In this document: positions 53,222 through 62,635 of the stretch, one piece after another | Numbering within the stretch: position 1 is the first letter of the stretch | Layout of the letters: each line of letters begins with the position of its first letter | From: JBBQVS01 sp038211295 | GTDB taxonomy: Bacteria; Chloroflexota; Ktedonobacteria; Ktedonobacterales; Ktedonobacteraceae | Direction: 5' to 3' | DNA length: 64,000 bases | Assembly (NCBI GenBank): GCA_038211295.1 | Contig: JBBQVS010000002.1 | Coordinates: forward strand, 1 to 64,000 | Notes under the pieces: model-generated | The model's database searches: none | Told to the model about the DNA's origin: nothing | Seen by the model: the letters and a program-made list of their open reading frames with translations, nothing else | Made by a program: the position numbers and the translations under genes

Positions 53222-54844
53222 ATGCATACCAGAGACTCTGAACTGCCATTATCCGATGTTCCAGCATCGTCTGCATATTCGCAACTGAAAACAGTCCTCA
53301 TCTCCGCGATACTCGCGCTTATCGCAGCATTGACCGCGAGCTTGATGACCGTTGTCTGTATGCTGGCCTTGCGCCTACTCGCGGGTATTCCAACGCCCGT
53401 TGAGTTGTTCAGCTATTTCACGCTCAAACACATCGATGTGCATACGTTCATTGGCCTCCTCAACAAGTATGCCCCGAACTCTAAAACCGTCCCACTTGGA
53501 CTTGCTTTGCTGGGAATGATTGGTGTTGGCACAGCACTCGGCCTGGTCTACGCCGCGCTTGTGCGCGTGAAGTTGCCACTGACTGACTACGCACCAACAC
53601 GACGCGAATGGTTGACCGCGCTTGGCTTTATGCTTGCGATGGCTGCATTCGGCTCAATCCTCTTTCTTGATGAGCTACGCCAGAATCTCTGGGGCTTCCC
53701 CATTGGCCTGTCCACTTTCCTCTCAATCGTGGGCATCCTCGCAGATTTCGCGGTCTATAGCACTGTCCTCTGTTATGCCTACCGCATCCTCTTGCCCAAA
53801 CAACGGGTCGCGACGGTTTCGCTAGAGGCGCAGGGACGCCGCCAGTTGCTTTCACGCGTTGGCGTCGCGGCCCTGACCGTTAGTGCTGGTGCTGGCTCTC
53901 TGGGCATGGTTCGCGCGTACCTCAATCGCTACTCAAGTTATGATGGCACAGAAACACCAAATCATAACAATGTGACCGCTCCGATTACGCCTAATAGCGA
54001 ACACTACGTCGTTACACAAAACACTGTTGACCCGCAGATGAACGCGGACAACTGGCGTTTAGAGGTGACGGGCCTGGTCAATAACCCCGGCACCTATACC
54101 TACGAAGAAATGCAAAAACTGCCCTCGGTCTCCCGCGCCATCACACTTGAGTGTATCGCGAACGGGACGGGGGGACACCTGATGAGTACGGCCATCTGGC
54201 AAGGGGTAACGCTCGCGACGCTGCTAAAACAACATGGCGGCGTGCAAGCGAAAGCAAAATACTTCGCGATGCATAGCGTCGATGGCTATACTACAAGCCT
54301 GCCACTGGGCGAAGTGCTGGCGGTAGACCCCATTCTCGCGTGGCGCATGAATGGGGAAGTGTTACCACAACGTCACGGTTTCCCATTGCGTATCCTCATT
54401 CCCGGACGCTTTGGCGAAGAGAACCCTAAATGGATAACACGCGTCGAGTTCGCCGACCACTTTGTGAAGGGTCTCTACATCGATCAGGGATGGTACAATG
54501 GCCCATTGCACACGACGAGTCGCATCGATCATCCCAACGGGCGCGTCGCGGTTGGACAACAGGTGGACGTTGGCGGCATTGCGTTCGCGGGCAATCGCGG
54601 CATTCAAAAAGTCGAACTCAGCGTTGACGACGGGCAGACGTGGCGGATGACAATGCTGCAACCAGCACTTTCACAGGACGCGTGGGTATTCTGGACAGCA
54701 CAATGGACGCCTGCACAAATAGGGAAGACAACGCTACTTGTTCGCGCCACCGATGGCACAGGCACCGTCCAGACCAGCGCAGGACAGCGCACGGTTCCCA
54801 ATGGTGCAACAGGCTATCATAAAGTGACTGTGCAAGTCGCGTAA
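53222..54844 (+). CDS. Membrane-anchored molybdopterin oxidoreductase, sulfite oxidase family
   Basis: A 540-residue protein. The N-terminal 195 residues hold four or five membrane helices. The catalytic domain starts near 255: NWRLEVTGLVNNPGTYTYEEM and ITLECIANGTGG with the Mo-ligand Cys311, then HGFPLRILIPGRFGEENPKW. A C-terminal immunoglobulin-like dimerisation domain follows (GIQKVELSVDDGQTW). So it is a sulfite-oxidase-type enzyme facing the outside of the cell, with its own membrane anchor. The true substrate is unknown. GAGGGAAA precedes the ATG. Confidence 0.88.
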   Translation: MHTRDSELPLSDVPASSAYSQLKTVLISAILALIAALTASLMTVVCMLALRLLAGIPTPVELFSYFTLKHIDVHTFIGLLNKYAPNSKTVPLGLALLGMIGVGTALGLVYAALVRVKLPLTDYAPTRREWLTALGFMLAMAAFGSILFLDELRQNLWGFPIGLSTFLSIVGILADFAVYSTVLCYAYRILLPKQRVATVSLEAQGRRQLLSRVGVAALTVSAGAGSLGMVRAYLNRYSSYDGTETPNHNNVTAPITPNSEHYVVTQNTVDPQMNADNWRLEVTGLVNNPGTYTYEEMQKLPSVSRAITLECIANGTGGHLMSTAIWQGVTLATLLKQHGGVQAKAKYFAMHSVDGYTTSLPLGEVLAVDPILAWRMNGEVLPQRHGFPLRILIPGRFGEENPKWITRVEFADHFVKGLYIDQGWYNGPLHTTSRIDHPNGRVAVGQQVDVGGIAFAGNRGIQKVELSVDDGQTWRMTMLQPALSQDAWVFWTAQWTPAQIGKTTLLVRATDGTGTVQTSAGQRTVPNGATGYHKVTVQVA

Positions 54845-54882
54845 CAACTTTCTACAGTGCCGCAAGCAACGAACAGGCCATC

Positions 54883-55029
54883 ATGAAACAGACCATGAGT
54901 ACACAGGTTCATACTCTCAAAGAGCAGATGGTCAGCGCAGAAGCACTTGGGCCTCCCGAAGAGCCTCAGATGCCTCCGACGTTTGATGCCATGATAAATC
55001 GGAGAATACATATTCATGGCAGCATGTAA
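54883..55029 (+). CDS. Possible 48-residue ORF
   Basis: A 48-codon frame starting MKQTMSTQVHTLKEQMVSAE and continuing with a Pro-rich stretch. Only a weak CAGG lies upstream. It fills most of the gap between the oxidase and the LLM oxidoreductase. No family is recognised and it may be spurious. Confidence 0.3.
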   Translation: MKQTMSTQVHTLKEQMVSAEALGPPEEPQMPPTFDAMINRRIHIHGSM

Positions 55030-55065
55030 CCTTGTATCAGTACCTTACTATAATATAGTATACTG

Positions 55066-55101
55066 ACAGCAAACTGACCCACTGATGCGTCAGTTTGCTG
55101 T
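55066..55101. promoter_or_regulatory. 13-bp perfect inverted repeat before the LLM oxidoreductase gene
   Basis: ACAGCAAACTGAC (55066-55078) pairs with GTCAGTTTGCTGT (55089-55101). It lies 28 bases before the start codon, without a T-run, and next to an AT-rich TATAATATAG. An operator or attenuator is possible. Confidence 0.45.
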
Positions 55102-55128
55102 TACACAAAGAAGGGAAATGATACATAA

Positions 55129-56037
55129 ATGCGTTTAGGATTACAAGTTCCAAATTTCACCTGGTCAGACGATCAGGGCCAACTGGGGGATACCTTTGGC
55201 GTGATCGTGGAGCGTGCGGAACGTGCGGGTTTCTACAGTTTCTGGGTCATGGATCACTTTTTTCAGATTCGGATGGTTGGCCCAGCCGAGAACGAGATGC
55301 TTGAAGGGTGGAGCGCGCTGGCCTTCGCCGCCGGGCGCACCAACCGTATCAAGCTTGGTACAATGGTGACGGGCGTCACCTACCGCTATCCCGGTCTGCT
55401 GGTGAAAACCGCGACCACGCTGGACGTGCTTTCACACGGACGGGCCTATCTGGGCATCGGCGCGGCCTGGAACGAAGAAGAGCACGCAGGCTTGGGCGTT
55501 CCCTTTCCACCAACGGCGGAACGCTTCGAGCGGTTAGAGGAAACGCTACAGATCGCGCATCAGATGTGGTCGGGCGAAGCCAAACCATATCAGGGCAAAC
55601 ACTACCAGCTCGCGAACGCTCTCAATTCGCCTCAATCTGTGCAGAAGCCACATCCACCAATTCTTATCGGAGGCACTGGCGAGAAGAAAACCCTGCGCTT
55701 TGTCGCTCAATACGCCGATGCCTGCAATCTCTTCGCGCGTCTGGGTAAAGAAGAATTGCAGCGCAAAATGGGCATCTTGCAAGAGCACTGTCAGACGGTG
55801 GGACGCCCCTATACACAGATCGAGAAGACAACACTTGATGTACTGCACATCACGCGTGACGGGAACAATGGCACCATGAACGCGGCGGCAGCTATCGAGT
55901 ATTTTGGCAATCTGGCGGAGCTGGGCATCGATCACGCCCTGTTCAGTATGCCCAATGTTACCGATCTTGGCACCTTTGATATCCTGGCAACTGAAATTAT
56001 TCCCGTCGTTGAAAAAATTAAGGTTGCAGGCCGCTAA
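55129..56037 (+). CDS. LLM class F420-dependent oxidoreductase
   Basis: A 302-residue luciferase-like TIM-barrel protein. MRLGLQVPNFTW, FWVMDHFFQI, GRTNRIKLGTMVTGVTYRYPGLL, GRAYLGIGAAWNEEEH and PILIGGTGEKKTLRFVA are typical of the F420-using branch. The flavin-like deazaflavin F420 is known from Chloroflexota. The substrate cannot be told. AAGAAGGGAAATG precedes the start. Confidence 0.9.
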   Translation: MRLGLQVPNFTWSDDQGQLGDTFGVIVERAERAGFYSFWVMDHFFQIRMVGPAENEMLEGWSALAFAAGRTNRIKLGTMVTGVTYRYPGLLVKTATTLDVLSHGRAYLGIGAAWNEEEHAGLGVPFPPTAERFERLEETLQIAHQMWSGEAKPYQGKHYQLANALNSPQSVQKPHPPILIGGTGEKKTLRFVAQYADACNLFARLGKEELQRKMGILQEHCQTVGRPYTQIEKTTLDVLHITRDGNNGTMNAAAAIEYFGNLAELGIDHALFSMPNVTDLGTFDILATEIIPVVEKIKVAGR

Positions 56038-56111
56038 GCAGTAAACGCACGCGTACACGAAGTACGCCCTTTGTACAAAGAGCGTACTTCTTTTGTGGAG
56101 AAAACGATTTT

Positions 56112-57248
56112 ATGCTTCCAGCCACTTTGACTAGAATACGGAGCCTCGCACAGAGCAGAACCGAAGCGGTTGCGACACTGGCGCAACGTATCTGCGAGGT
56201 GCCTGCGCCGACAGGTGACGAGCGGCAACGGGCGGAATTCTTGGCGTCGTTGTGGCGAGAACGTGGCTACACGCCAGAGATTGACGCCATCGGCAACGTA
56301 TACGCACGACGTGGCAAGCACGGACGTGGCCCACTATTGCTGTTACTTGCTCATATAGATACCGTCTTTCCCGCCACAACTCCGCTTCACGTCATCCGCA
56401 AGGGCGACATCATGTATGGCCCCGGCATTGGCGACAATAGCGTCAGCGTCGCGGCATTGCTTAGCCTCTTCCCACTACTAGACGAGCTAAAAATAGAGAC
56501 CGACGCCGATATTCTCGCCGTTGCCAACGTTGGCGAAGAGGGCCTGGGCAACCTGCGAGGAGCGCGGGCAGCAGTCGAACGCTACCGCGCGGACACGGGC
56601 GCGGTCATCGCGATTGATGGACGGCTCGGCGTGCTCGTCAATACCGCCGTCGGCTCCAAACGCTGGCGTGTCAGCGTGCATGGCCCCGGCGGCCACTCGT
56701 TCGGCTCCTTTGGCACACCTAGCGCAATTCATGGCCTGGGCCGCATTATCGCCGCGATTGCCGACATCTCAGTGCCTGTACAACCACGCACAACCTTCAA
56801 CGTTGGGCTTATCGAGGGCGGCACGAGCGTCAACACGATTGCCGCTTGTGCCAGCGCGACCATTGACATGCGCTCAACTGAAGCAACTGCACTTGAGGAT
56901 TTAGCCAACATAGTGCGAGAAATTAGCGAGCAACAGGTGGGCGCGGGACTTCGCACGGAGATTGAGATACTTGGGGAACGTCCAACCGGCACACGCAACC
57001 AGAGCGATCCGCTCGTTCAGCTTGGCGACAATACGATACGCTGGCTTGGCCTGGAACCAATCTACGCAGCATCAAGCACGGACGCAAATATTCCGATCAG
57101 TATGAATATACCGTCGCTTTGTGTAGGCATAACCTACGCCAGCCGCGCCCACACACTCGAAGAATACATGCATATCGCTCCGATTGCCAGTGGCCTGGCC
57201 CAACTCCTGCGCCTCTCAATCGAAGCATGTACGCTCATCACGCACTAA
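56112..57248 (+). CDS. M20 family metallopeptidase
   Basis: A 378-residue zinc peptidase of the ArgE/DapE/CPG2 type. Metal ligands: LLAHIDTVFP (His), GPGIGDNSVSVAALL (bridging Asp), VGEEGLGNLRG (catalytic Glu pair) and a final RAHTLEEYMHI (His). The lid domain with HGPGGHSFGSFG is present. It cleaves a peptide or acyl-amino acid; which one is not clear. It starts 74 bases after the LLM oxidoreductase and may share its transcript. Confidence 0.9.
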   Translation: MLPATLTRIRSLAQSRTEAVATLAQRICEVPAPTGDERQRAEFLASLWRERGYTPEIDAIGNVYARRGKHGRGPLLLLLAHIDTVFPATTPLHVIRKGDIMYGPGIGDNSVSVAALLSLFPLLDELKIETDADILAVANVGEEGLGNLRGARAAVERYRADTGAVIAIDGRLGVLVNTAVGSKRWRVSVHGPGGHSFGSFGTPSAIHGLGRIIAAIADISVPVQPRTTFNVGLIEGGTSVNTIAACASATIDMRSTEATALEDLANIVREISEQQVGAGLRTEIEILGERPTGTRNQSDPLVQLGDNTIRWLGLEPIYAASSTDANIPISMNIPSLCVGITYASRAHTLEEYMHIAPIASGLAQLLRLSIEACTLITH

Positions 57249-57252
57249 TATG

Positions 57253-58026
57253 TTACCCTTCGTTGAAGCGCGGCTTGCGTTTCTCTAAGAATGCACGTAT
57301 GCCTTCTTTAGCATCGGGAAGTTGTGAGGTCGAGGCCATGACTTCCAGTGCATAATCGTAAGCTTGCAACTGTGGCATCTCCATCTGAGCATAGTACGCC
57401 TGCTTACCTATCTCTTTCGAGATCAGGCTTCCACGCACCGCAGCTTCAATCAAACGTTGTGACTCCCCAATCAGCTGATCGGGCGCAACAACGCGGTTGA
57501 TTAGTCCCCAGTCCGCCGCCGTGTGCGCATCGATTGAGTCGCCTGTAAGCAACATTTCCAGTGCGCGTTTACGCCCGATATTGCGACTCAACGCGACCAT
57601 CGGCGTTGTGCAAAACCAGCCACCCTTGCCGCCGGGAGTCGCGAAAGCCGCGTTAGTCGAGGCCACCGCAAGGTCGCACGTCGCCACAAGCTGGCACCCT
57701 GCCGCAGTCGCCAGCGCGTGAACACGTGCTAAAACTGGTTGTGGCAGATGCTGAATAGTATTCATGAGAGCAGTACACACTTTCAGCAATGTACGTGTCG
57801 CCGTGAGATCGCGGGCTAGCACGTCCGCGAAATCATGACCAGCACAAAACACAGGGCCATTCGCGGCAAGTATCACGCCTCGCGCCGCACTCGACCCTGC
57901 CTCGTTAAATGCCGCCGTCAACTCCTGCATGTGTTTGAGTGACAGCGCGTTGCGTCGTTCCGCAGCGTTCATCGTGATTGTCGCGATCTCACCCTCATAC
58001 TGTAACGTAACCATTTCGTACTGCAT
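57253..58026 (-). CDS. Enoyl-CoA hydratase/isomerase family protein
   Basis: A 257-residue crotonase-fold protein. ITMNAAERRNALSLKHMQEL, NGPVFCAGHDFADVL (oxyanion loop) and VHALATAAGCQLVATCDLAVA are conserved. The second active-site loop reads GGKGGWFCTTPMVALSRNIG, without the standard catalytic Glu, as in ECHDC3-like members. GGAGGAG precedes the ATG at 58026. It converges on the M20 gene with only four bases between stops. Confidence 0.87.
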   Translation of the reverse strand: MQYEMVTLQYEGEIATITMNAAERRNALSLKHMQELTAAFNEAGSSAARGVILAANGPVFCAGHDFADVLARDLTATRTLLKVCTALMNTIQHLPQPVLARVHALATAAGCQLVATCDLAVASTNAAFATPGGKGGWFCTTPMVALSRNIGRKRALEMLLTGDSIDAHTAADWGLINRVVAPDQLIGESQRLIEAAVRGSLISKEIGKQAYYAQMEMPQLQAYDYALEVMASTSQLPDAKEGIRAFLEKRKPRFNEG

Positions 58027-58199
58027 CGCGCTCGCTCCTCCATTACGTTTCTCTCTATTACGCCCCTGTACCTACCTGTTCTTTCCGTAGTGTATCACAG
58101 CACTTGACGATAACCGCTTTCCCTTCACAGAGAAAGAATAGAGAAGGGAAATTGTCTTTGTCTTATCGAGCAAGAAGCAGAAGGTATCAGAGAGAAACA

Positions 58200-58484
58200 A
58201 TGGCTACAAGAAAATCAAGGCCGCCTGTTCAACAACATCACCCAGACGAACACATTATCTACATTGACCCGGAAGAAAATATTACTGCCGTTCGCGAACG
58301 GCTTGAGCATGTCAAGAACCAGCACATCACGCTTGTCGTGCCACCTCAGACACATTTGCGTGGACAAGTTGTCTGGAAGTTACTCCATGCCCGCGCCAAA
58401 GAACTGGGCAAGGATATCTCCATCAGTAGCTCCGACCCACAAGTTCGCGCAATGGCAAAATCCGTGCAATTCAAGGTTGCCTAG
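58200..58484 (+). CDS. Small hypothetical protein with Rossmann-like segment
   Basis: A 94-residue protein. After a basic start (MATRKSRPPVQQHHPDEHII) it has YIDPEENITAVRERLEHVKN, then HITLVVPPQTHLRGQVVWKLLHARAKELGKDISISSSDPQVRAMA. The pattern of strand, PP loop, helix and strand is seen at the N-terminus of larger bacterial membrane-associated hypothetical proteins. This one is the short form. Function unknown. Start at 58200; the 32 upstream codons lack a ribosome site. Confidence 0.6.
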   Translation: MATRKSRPPVQQHHPDEHIIYIDPEENITAVRERLEHVKNQHITLVVPPQTHLRGQVVWKLLHARAKELGKDISISSSDPQVRAMAKSVQFKVA

Positions 58485-58487
58485 CAG

Positions 58488-58543
58488 GGCATGGCGCGGA
58501 CAAGGGGGCCTGGTGCGGCTTGCCCTCTTGTCCGCGCCATGCC
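58488..58543 (+). terminator. Long terminator hairpin
   Basis: A 17-base arm (58488-58504) pairs perfectly with 58527-58543. The loop is 22 bases and there is no T-run. Its outer sequence GGCATGGCG is shared with the hairpin at 50125. Confidence 0.7.
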
Positions 58544-58686
58544 TCCATCATGCTCGCTCATACTGCTTGTTATTTTGCCACACACAGGGTCAACATGATA
58601 CGATAATGCTGGCGCATCTACACCACGCACAGGATGTAGACAAATGCATCATCCTGCTATTTTCAATCATAAAGAGGAAAGATTTT

Positions 58687-59907
58687 ATGCCGCAACAAAC
58701 AACCCATCCCATTCGTTCCATAGGCGTATTGACCGGCGGGGGCGACGTTCCTGGACTCAATGCCGCCATCAAAGCACTCGTTTACCGTGCCGAGCCGGAG
58801 GGTATTCGCGTACTGGGTCTACGCTCCGGTTGGCAGGGCATCACCTTTCTTGACCGCTCACAGTCGCTCGAAAGTCAGCTCTACAAGCCAGAAGACGCGG
58901 ACACCTGGAAGAGCAATTATATTATGCCGCTTTCCCGCCTCAATACGCGGGCGATAGATCGGCAGGGTGGCACAATCCTGCAATCCACGCGCACCAATCC
59001 AGCGAAAGTACGGGTTTCAGAACTGCCAACGCACATGCAGCACCTGGCGACGGGACATGCCGCCGACGAGCGCATCGATGTTACCGAAGAAGTGCTTGCC
59101 AACCTGAAGTTTCTCGAACTGGATGGCCTGGTTGTGATTGGGGGCGACGACACATTGAGCTATGGTGCCGTCCTGGCCTCGAAGGGCGTTCCCGTCTGGG
59201 GCATTCCTAAAACAATGGATAACGATGTTCCCGGCACCGATTACTGCATCGGGTTTCAGACCGCGATCAGTCGCGCCGCCGAGTTCATCGGGCGCATCCG
59301 CTCAACGGCGGAGTCTCATAGCGAAACGATTCTCTTTCGCATGTTCGGGCGTGATGCCGGCTTTACCGCCCTTGAAACCGCTACTGTCGCATGGACTGAC
59401 CGCCTACTCATTCCAGAGGTTCCCGCCAATATCGACAAACTCGCCGACCTGATCGCGCAAGATAGACGCAACCCGCAAAGCTACTCCACGGTTGTGCTTT
59501 CCGAGGGAGCCAATTTTGGCGTACCTGTACCAGAGGTTGGGGAAGCCGATGCTTATGGACATAAAAAAAAGGCGAACGTTGCCGAATTTCTCGGCGAAGA
59601 ACTTGCCACGCGCCTGCCCCATGTGCGCTTTATTCCCATCGACCTGACCTACTTCCTGCGAAGTGGTGAGCCAGAGGTATACGACAAACACATGGCGATC
59701 TACTACGCTAACCTCATCATGAGCGCGATAGAGAAAGGGACGCACAGCGTGATGGCAGCGCATCGCAATGGAGCATTTGTCTATACAGACATTCCCGGCA
59801 AGAATCTTTCCGCGCGTCGGGTAGACCCAGAGGATTATCATACAGAGCGATGCCGTCCTCGTTTCGAGCATATCACCGGCAGCTATCAACCGCAACCAAC
59901 TCGCTAA
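58687..59907 (+). CDS. 6-phosphofructokinase, PPi-type signature residues
   Basis: A 406-residue phosphofructokinase. GVLTGGGDVPGLNAAIKALV is the N-terminal nucleotide/phosphate loop. GGDDTLSYG has Asp155 where ATP-dependent enzymes have Gly, and PKTMDND has Lys175 where they also have Gly. This pair is the known mark of pyrophosphate-dependent enzymes. MFGRDAGFTALETA is the fructose-6-phosphate region. It likely runs glycolysis reversibly with PPi. AGAGGAAAG precedes the ATG at 58687; the open frame extends far upstream but not usefully. Confidence 0.9.
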   Translation: MPQQTTHPIRSIGVLTGGGDVPGLNAAIKALVYRAEPEGIRVLGLRSGWQGITFLDRSQSLESQLYKPEDADTWKSNYIMPLSRLNTRAIDRQGGTILQSTRTNPAKVRVSELPTHMQHLATGHAADERIDVTEEVLANLKFLELDGLVVIGGDDTLSYGAVLASKGVPVWGIPKTMDNDVPGTDYCIGFQTAISRAAEFIGRIRSTAESHSETILFRMFGRDAGFTALETATVAWTDRLLIPEVPANIDKLADLIAQDRRNPQSYSTVVLSEGANFGVPVPEVGEADAYGHKKKANVAEFLGEELATRLPHVRFIPIDLTYFLRSGEPEVYDKHMAIYYANLIMSAIEKGTHSVMAAHRNGAFVYTDIPGKNLSARRVDPEDYHTERCRPRFEHITGSYQPQPTR

Positions 59908-60137
59908 ACCCTGAGAAGCGTTACACACAGGCAGACATGGAAATTGTGAACACTATCACAGTCTTTGTGTCTGCTACTTCATAGACTTGTTTTTGGAAAA
60001 AGTGTAGCCTAATGATAGGCACAACAAAATCTTGCAAGAAGTGTGCAAAATCTTCTTTCTATACGCTCTATACTCTGTGTTTATGTCAATGTATGTATGT
60101 TCTATTGCCTATCCCGACTTTTCAAAGGAGATTGGTC

Positions 60138-60818
60138 ATGGTTCATCAACACGTTAATTCACGCAAAGGTGCATTCTGGCACTTTCACTGTACACACCTC
60201 TTGACGGTATGCGTTCTTGCTCTCTTTGTCGTTACTCTGAGTGCTTGTAGTGGAAGCATCACTCCCAGCGCGAATGTTACCACTGCTCCTCCTTCAGCCA
60301 TAGTCGCAACGAGAACATCCCAAACTATAGCTGTTACAACGGCCCAGACAGCAACAAGTTTTCCCGTCAAAGTCTTCTTCTCCAAATTCCCAGACTCGGT
60401 GAACACAAACTTCGCGGCGGTCTTCCCCGTCAATCGTGTCTCGCCAACCTCCGCAGTCGGCACCTTCGCCATTCAACTCCTCATCGCGGGGCCAACGCTG
60501 GACGAACGCAACGCTGGCTACTTTTCAGAGCTAAACAGTATGCTTGGTGGAGCCTCCAACTGTTCTGCACCGCATCCCATTGGTGGCCCCGATTTTACGC
60601 TCACACTGAATAAAAAAGGTACGCAGAACGAAAAGGGGACCGCGACTCTTCAATTCTGCCGCGTCACCTCCTCCGCCGGCATTGGCGCAGATGCTCGCGT
60701 TCAAGCTCAGATTAACGCAACGCTCAAACAGTTCTCAAGCATTCAAAAAGTGGTCATTCTCACACAGAGCGGCAGTTGCTTTGGTGACGAAAGCGGACAA
60801 AATCACTGCCTACTGTAA
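60138..60818 (+). CDS. GerMN-domain lipoprotein
   Basis: A 226-residue lipoprotein. The signal ends VVTLSAC with the lipid Cys at 37; a Thr/Ala-rich linker follows. The domain VKVFFSKFPDS...AAVFPVNRVS...GTFAIQLLIAGPTLDERNAGYFSEL matches the GerMN (sporulation/spore germination) module also found in non-spore bacteria. Paired Cys at the end may form disulfides. AAAGGAGA precedes the ATG. In sporulating relatives it acts at the envelope; the role here is unknown. Confidence 0.78.
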   Translation: MVHQHVNSRKGAFWHFHCTHLLTVCVLALFVVTLSACSGSITPSANVTTAPPSAIVATRTSQTIAVTTAQTATSFPVKVFFSKFPDSVNTNFAAVFPVNRVSPTSAVGTFAIQLLIAGPTLDERNAGYFSELNSMLGGASNCSAPHPIGGPDFTLTLNKKGTQNEKGTATLQFCRVTSSAGIGADARVQAQINATLKQFSSIQKVVILTQSGSCFGDESGQNHCLL

Positions 60819-60825
60819 AAATTCA

Positions 60826-60856
60826 GGTGAACAACTTCCTCTAGAAGTTGTTCACC
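60826..60856 (+). terminator. Hairpin after the GerMN gene
   Basis: GGTGAACAACTTC (60826-60838) pairs perfectly with GAAGTTGTTCACC (60844-60856), eight bases after the stop. No T-run follows. Confidence 0.6.
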
Positions 60857-60960
60857 GCCTCATTACGCTCGATGCATCCCAGCGTTGTTTCTATACGTGT
60901 CATGAAGATATGGTATTCTATAAGATAAAATATCATGATACAAAGCCTGAAGGAGTTTCC

Positions 60961-62499
60961 ATGACCGAGGAACAACATGGGCCATTCAATCAGATTGAAG
61001 AAGCGACTATTGGCGACTTGCAGACGATGATGGCGTCGGGCCAATTGACCGCACTTCAACTAACCGAGATGTACATTGCGCGTATTTACGCGCTCGATCA
61101 GAATGGGCCGACCCTCAAATCGGTAATCGAGCTTAATCCCGACGCGCTGGATATCGCGCAAGCTCTCGACGAGGAGCGTCAGACACAGGGCATGCGCGGG
61201 CCTTTGCATGGTATTCCCCTGCTGCTTAAAGATAATATCGCGACACTTGATAGAATGCAGACAACGGCAGGTTCGTTAGCCCTTGTCGGCTCACGCCCGC
61301 CTCGCGATGCGTTTGTCGCCCGAAAGCTACGGGAAGCGGGGGCGATTCTACTCGGTAAAGCAAATCTCAGCGAGTGGGCGAACTTCCGCTCTACCACCTC
61401 TTCGAGCGGCTGGAGTGGGCGCGGAGGACAGACACGCAATCCCTATGTGCTTGACCGCACCCCCTGCGGCTCAAGCTCAGGTTCCGCCGTTGCCATCGCC
61501 GCCAACCTTGCCGCGGCCTCACTCGGCAGCGAGACGGATGGCTCAATTATCTGTCCCGCGACCTCTAATGGTTTGGTGGGCATCAAGCCCACCGTTGGGC
61601 TTACAAGCAGAGCGGGCGTTATTCCCATTGCTCACAGTCAGGATACCATTGGCCCCTTTGGACGCACCGTGACCGATGCCGCCCTCTTGCTCGGCACAAT
61701 CGTTGGCACCGATGACAATGACAGTACGACTCTGGCAAACTCTGGCAAGAGGTATAACGACTACACTCAGTTTCTTGACACTAATGGCTTGCAGGGGGCG
61801 CGTATCGGCGTCGTCCGCGAAACATATTTCGGCTATAATAGTAAATCAGACGCCATCGCGGAAACAGCGATTGCGACGATGCGTGCGCTTGGCGCGGAGA
61901 TTATCGATCCCGCGAATATACCCACATCACAGGCCATGGCCTCCTCTGACACAGAACTGACAGTGCTTCTGTACGAGTTCAAGGCCGACCTGAACACATA
62001 TCTTGCGACATTGACCGATACCCCCGTGCGTTCACTGGCCGATATCATCGCGTTCAACGAAGCGCACGCGGACGTGGAAATGCCCTACTTCGGGCAAGAA
62101 CTCCTTCTCAAAGCACAGGCCACAACATCACTCGATGACCCCCACTATCTCGCGGCCCTGGCGGACAATCACCGCCTCTCACGTCAGGAGGGCATCGATG
62201 CCGTGATGAACGAGTATTCACTTGACGCGCTGGTGATGCCAAGTGGTGGCCCCTCATGGTGTATCGACCTCATCACAGGCGATCACACTATCGGCGGATG
62301 CGAACAGGCCGCCGCACTCGCAGGCTATCCACTTGTAAGCGTACCAGCAGGGTACACATTTGAACTTCCAGTTGGCATCACATTTCTGGGCCGCGCATAC
62401 AGCGAACCGACATTACTTAGACTGGCGTATGCGTTCGAGCAGGCAACAAAAGTACGCCGTGCGCCAAAATATCTGGCTACAACACCTGTATTGCGGTAG
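60961..62499 (+). CDS. Amidase signature family enzyme
   Basis: A 512-residue amidase with the Ser-cisSer-Lys triad: Lys90 in PLLLKDNIAT, Ser171 in PCGSSSGSA and Ser195 in GSETDGSIICPA. GLVGIKPTVGLTSRAGVIP is also typical. Length and the C-terminal GYPLVSVPAGYTFELPVGITFLGRAYSE place it with general amidases rather than GatA (no GatB/C neighbours). It hydrolyses amides or aryl esters. GAAGGAG precedes the ATG at 60961. No signal peptide is visible. Confidence 0.9.
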   Translation: MTEEQHGPFNQIEEATIGDLQTMMASGQLTALQLTEMYIARIYALDQNGPTLKSVIELNPDALDIAQALDEERQTQGMRGPLHGIPLLLKDNIATLDRMQTTAGSLALVGSRPPRDAFVARKLREAGAILLGKANLSEWANFRSTTSSSGWSGRGGQTRNPYVLDRTPCGSSSGSAVAIAANLAAASLGSETDGSIICPATSNGLVGIKPTVGLTSRAGVIPIAHSQDTIGPFGRTVTDAALLLGTIVGTDDNDSTTLANSGKRYNDYTQFLDTNGLQGARIGVVRETYFGYNSKSDAIAETAIATMRALGAEIIDPANIPTSQAMASSDTELTVLLYEFKADLNTYLATLTDTPVRSLADIIAFNEAHADVEMPYFGQELLLKAQATTSLDDPHYLAALADNHRLSRQEGIDAVMNEYSLDALVMPSGGPSWCIDLITGDHTIGGCEQAAALAGYPLVSVPAGYTFELPVGITFLGRAYSEPTLLRLAYAFEQATKVRRAPKYLATTPVLR

Positions 62500-62635
62500 C
62501 TGAAACAGGTTTCGTATGTCTGATTTACACTGGTCACAGAGCATTCACTACTACGGCTCGTTCGACCAAACATGTACACTTAAACAAGTTACCCGCAACA
62601 GAGGCGCAGGTATGGCGCGTTACCTGATACCACGC

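Noticed and set aside
58264..58686. A 141-residue N-terminal extension of the phosphofructokinase
   Set aside because: It overlaps another gene and a terminator hairpin. The ATG at 58687 has a good ribosome site and matches the family start.
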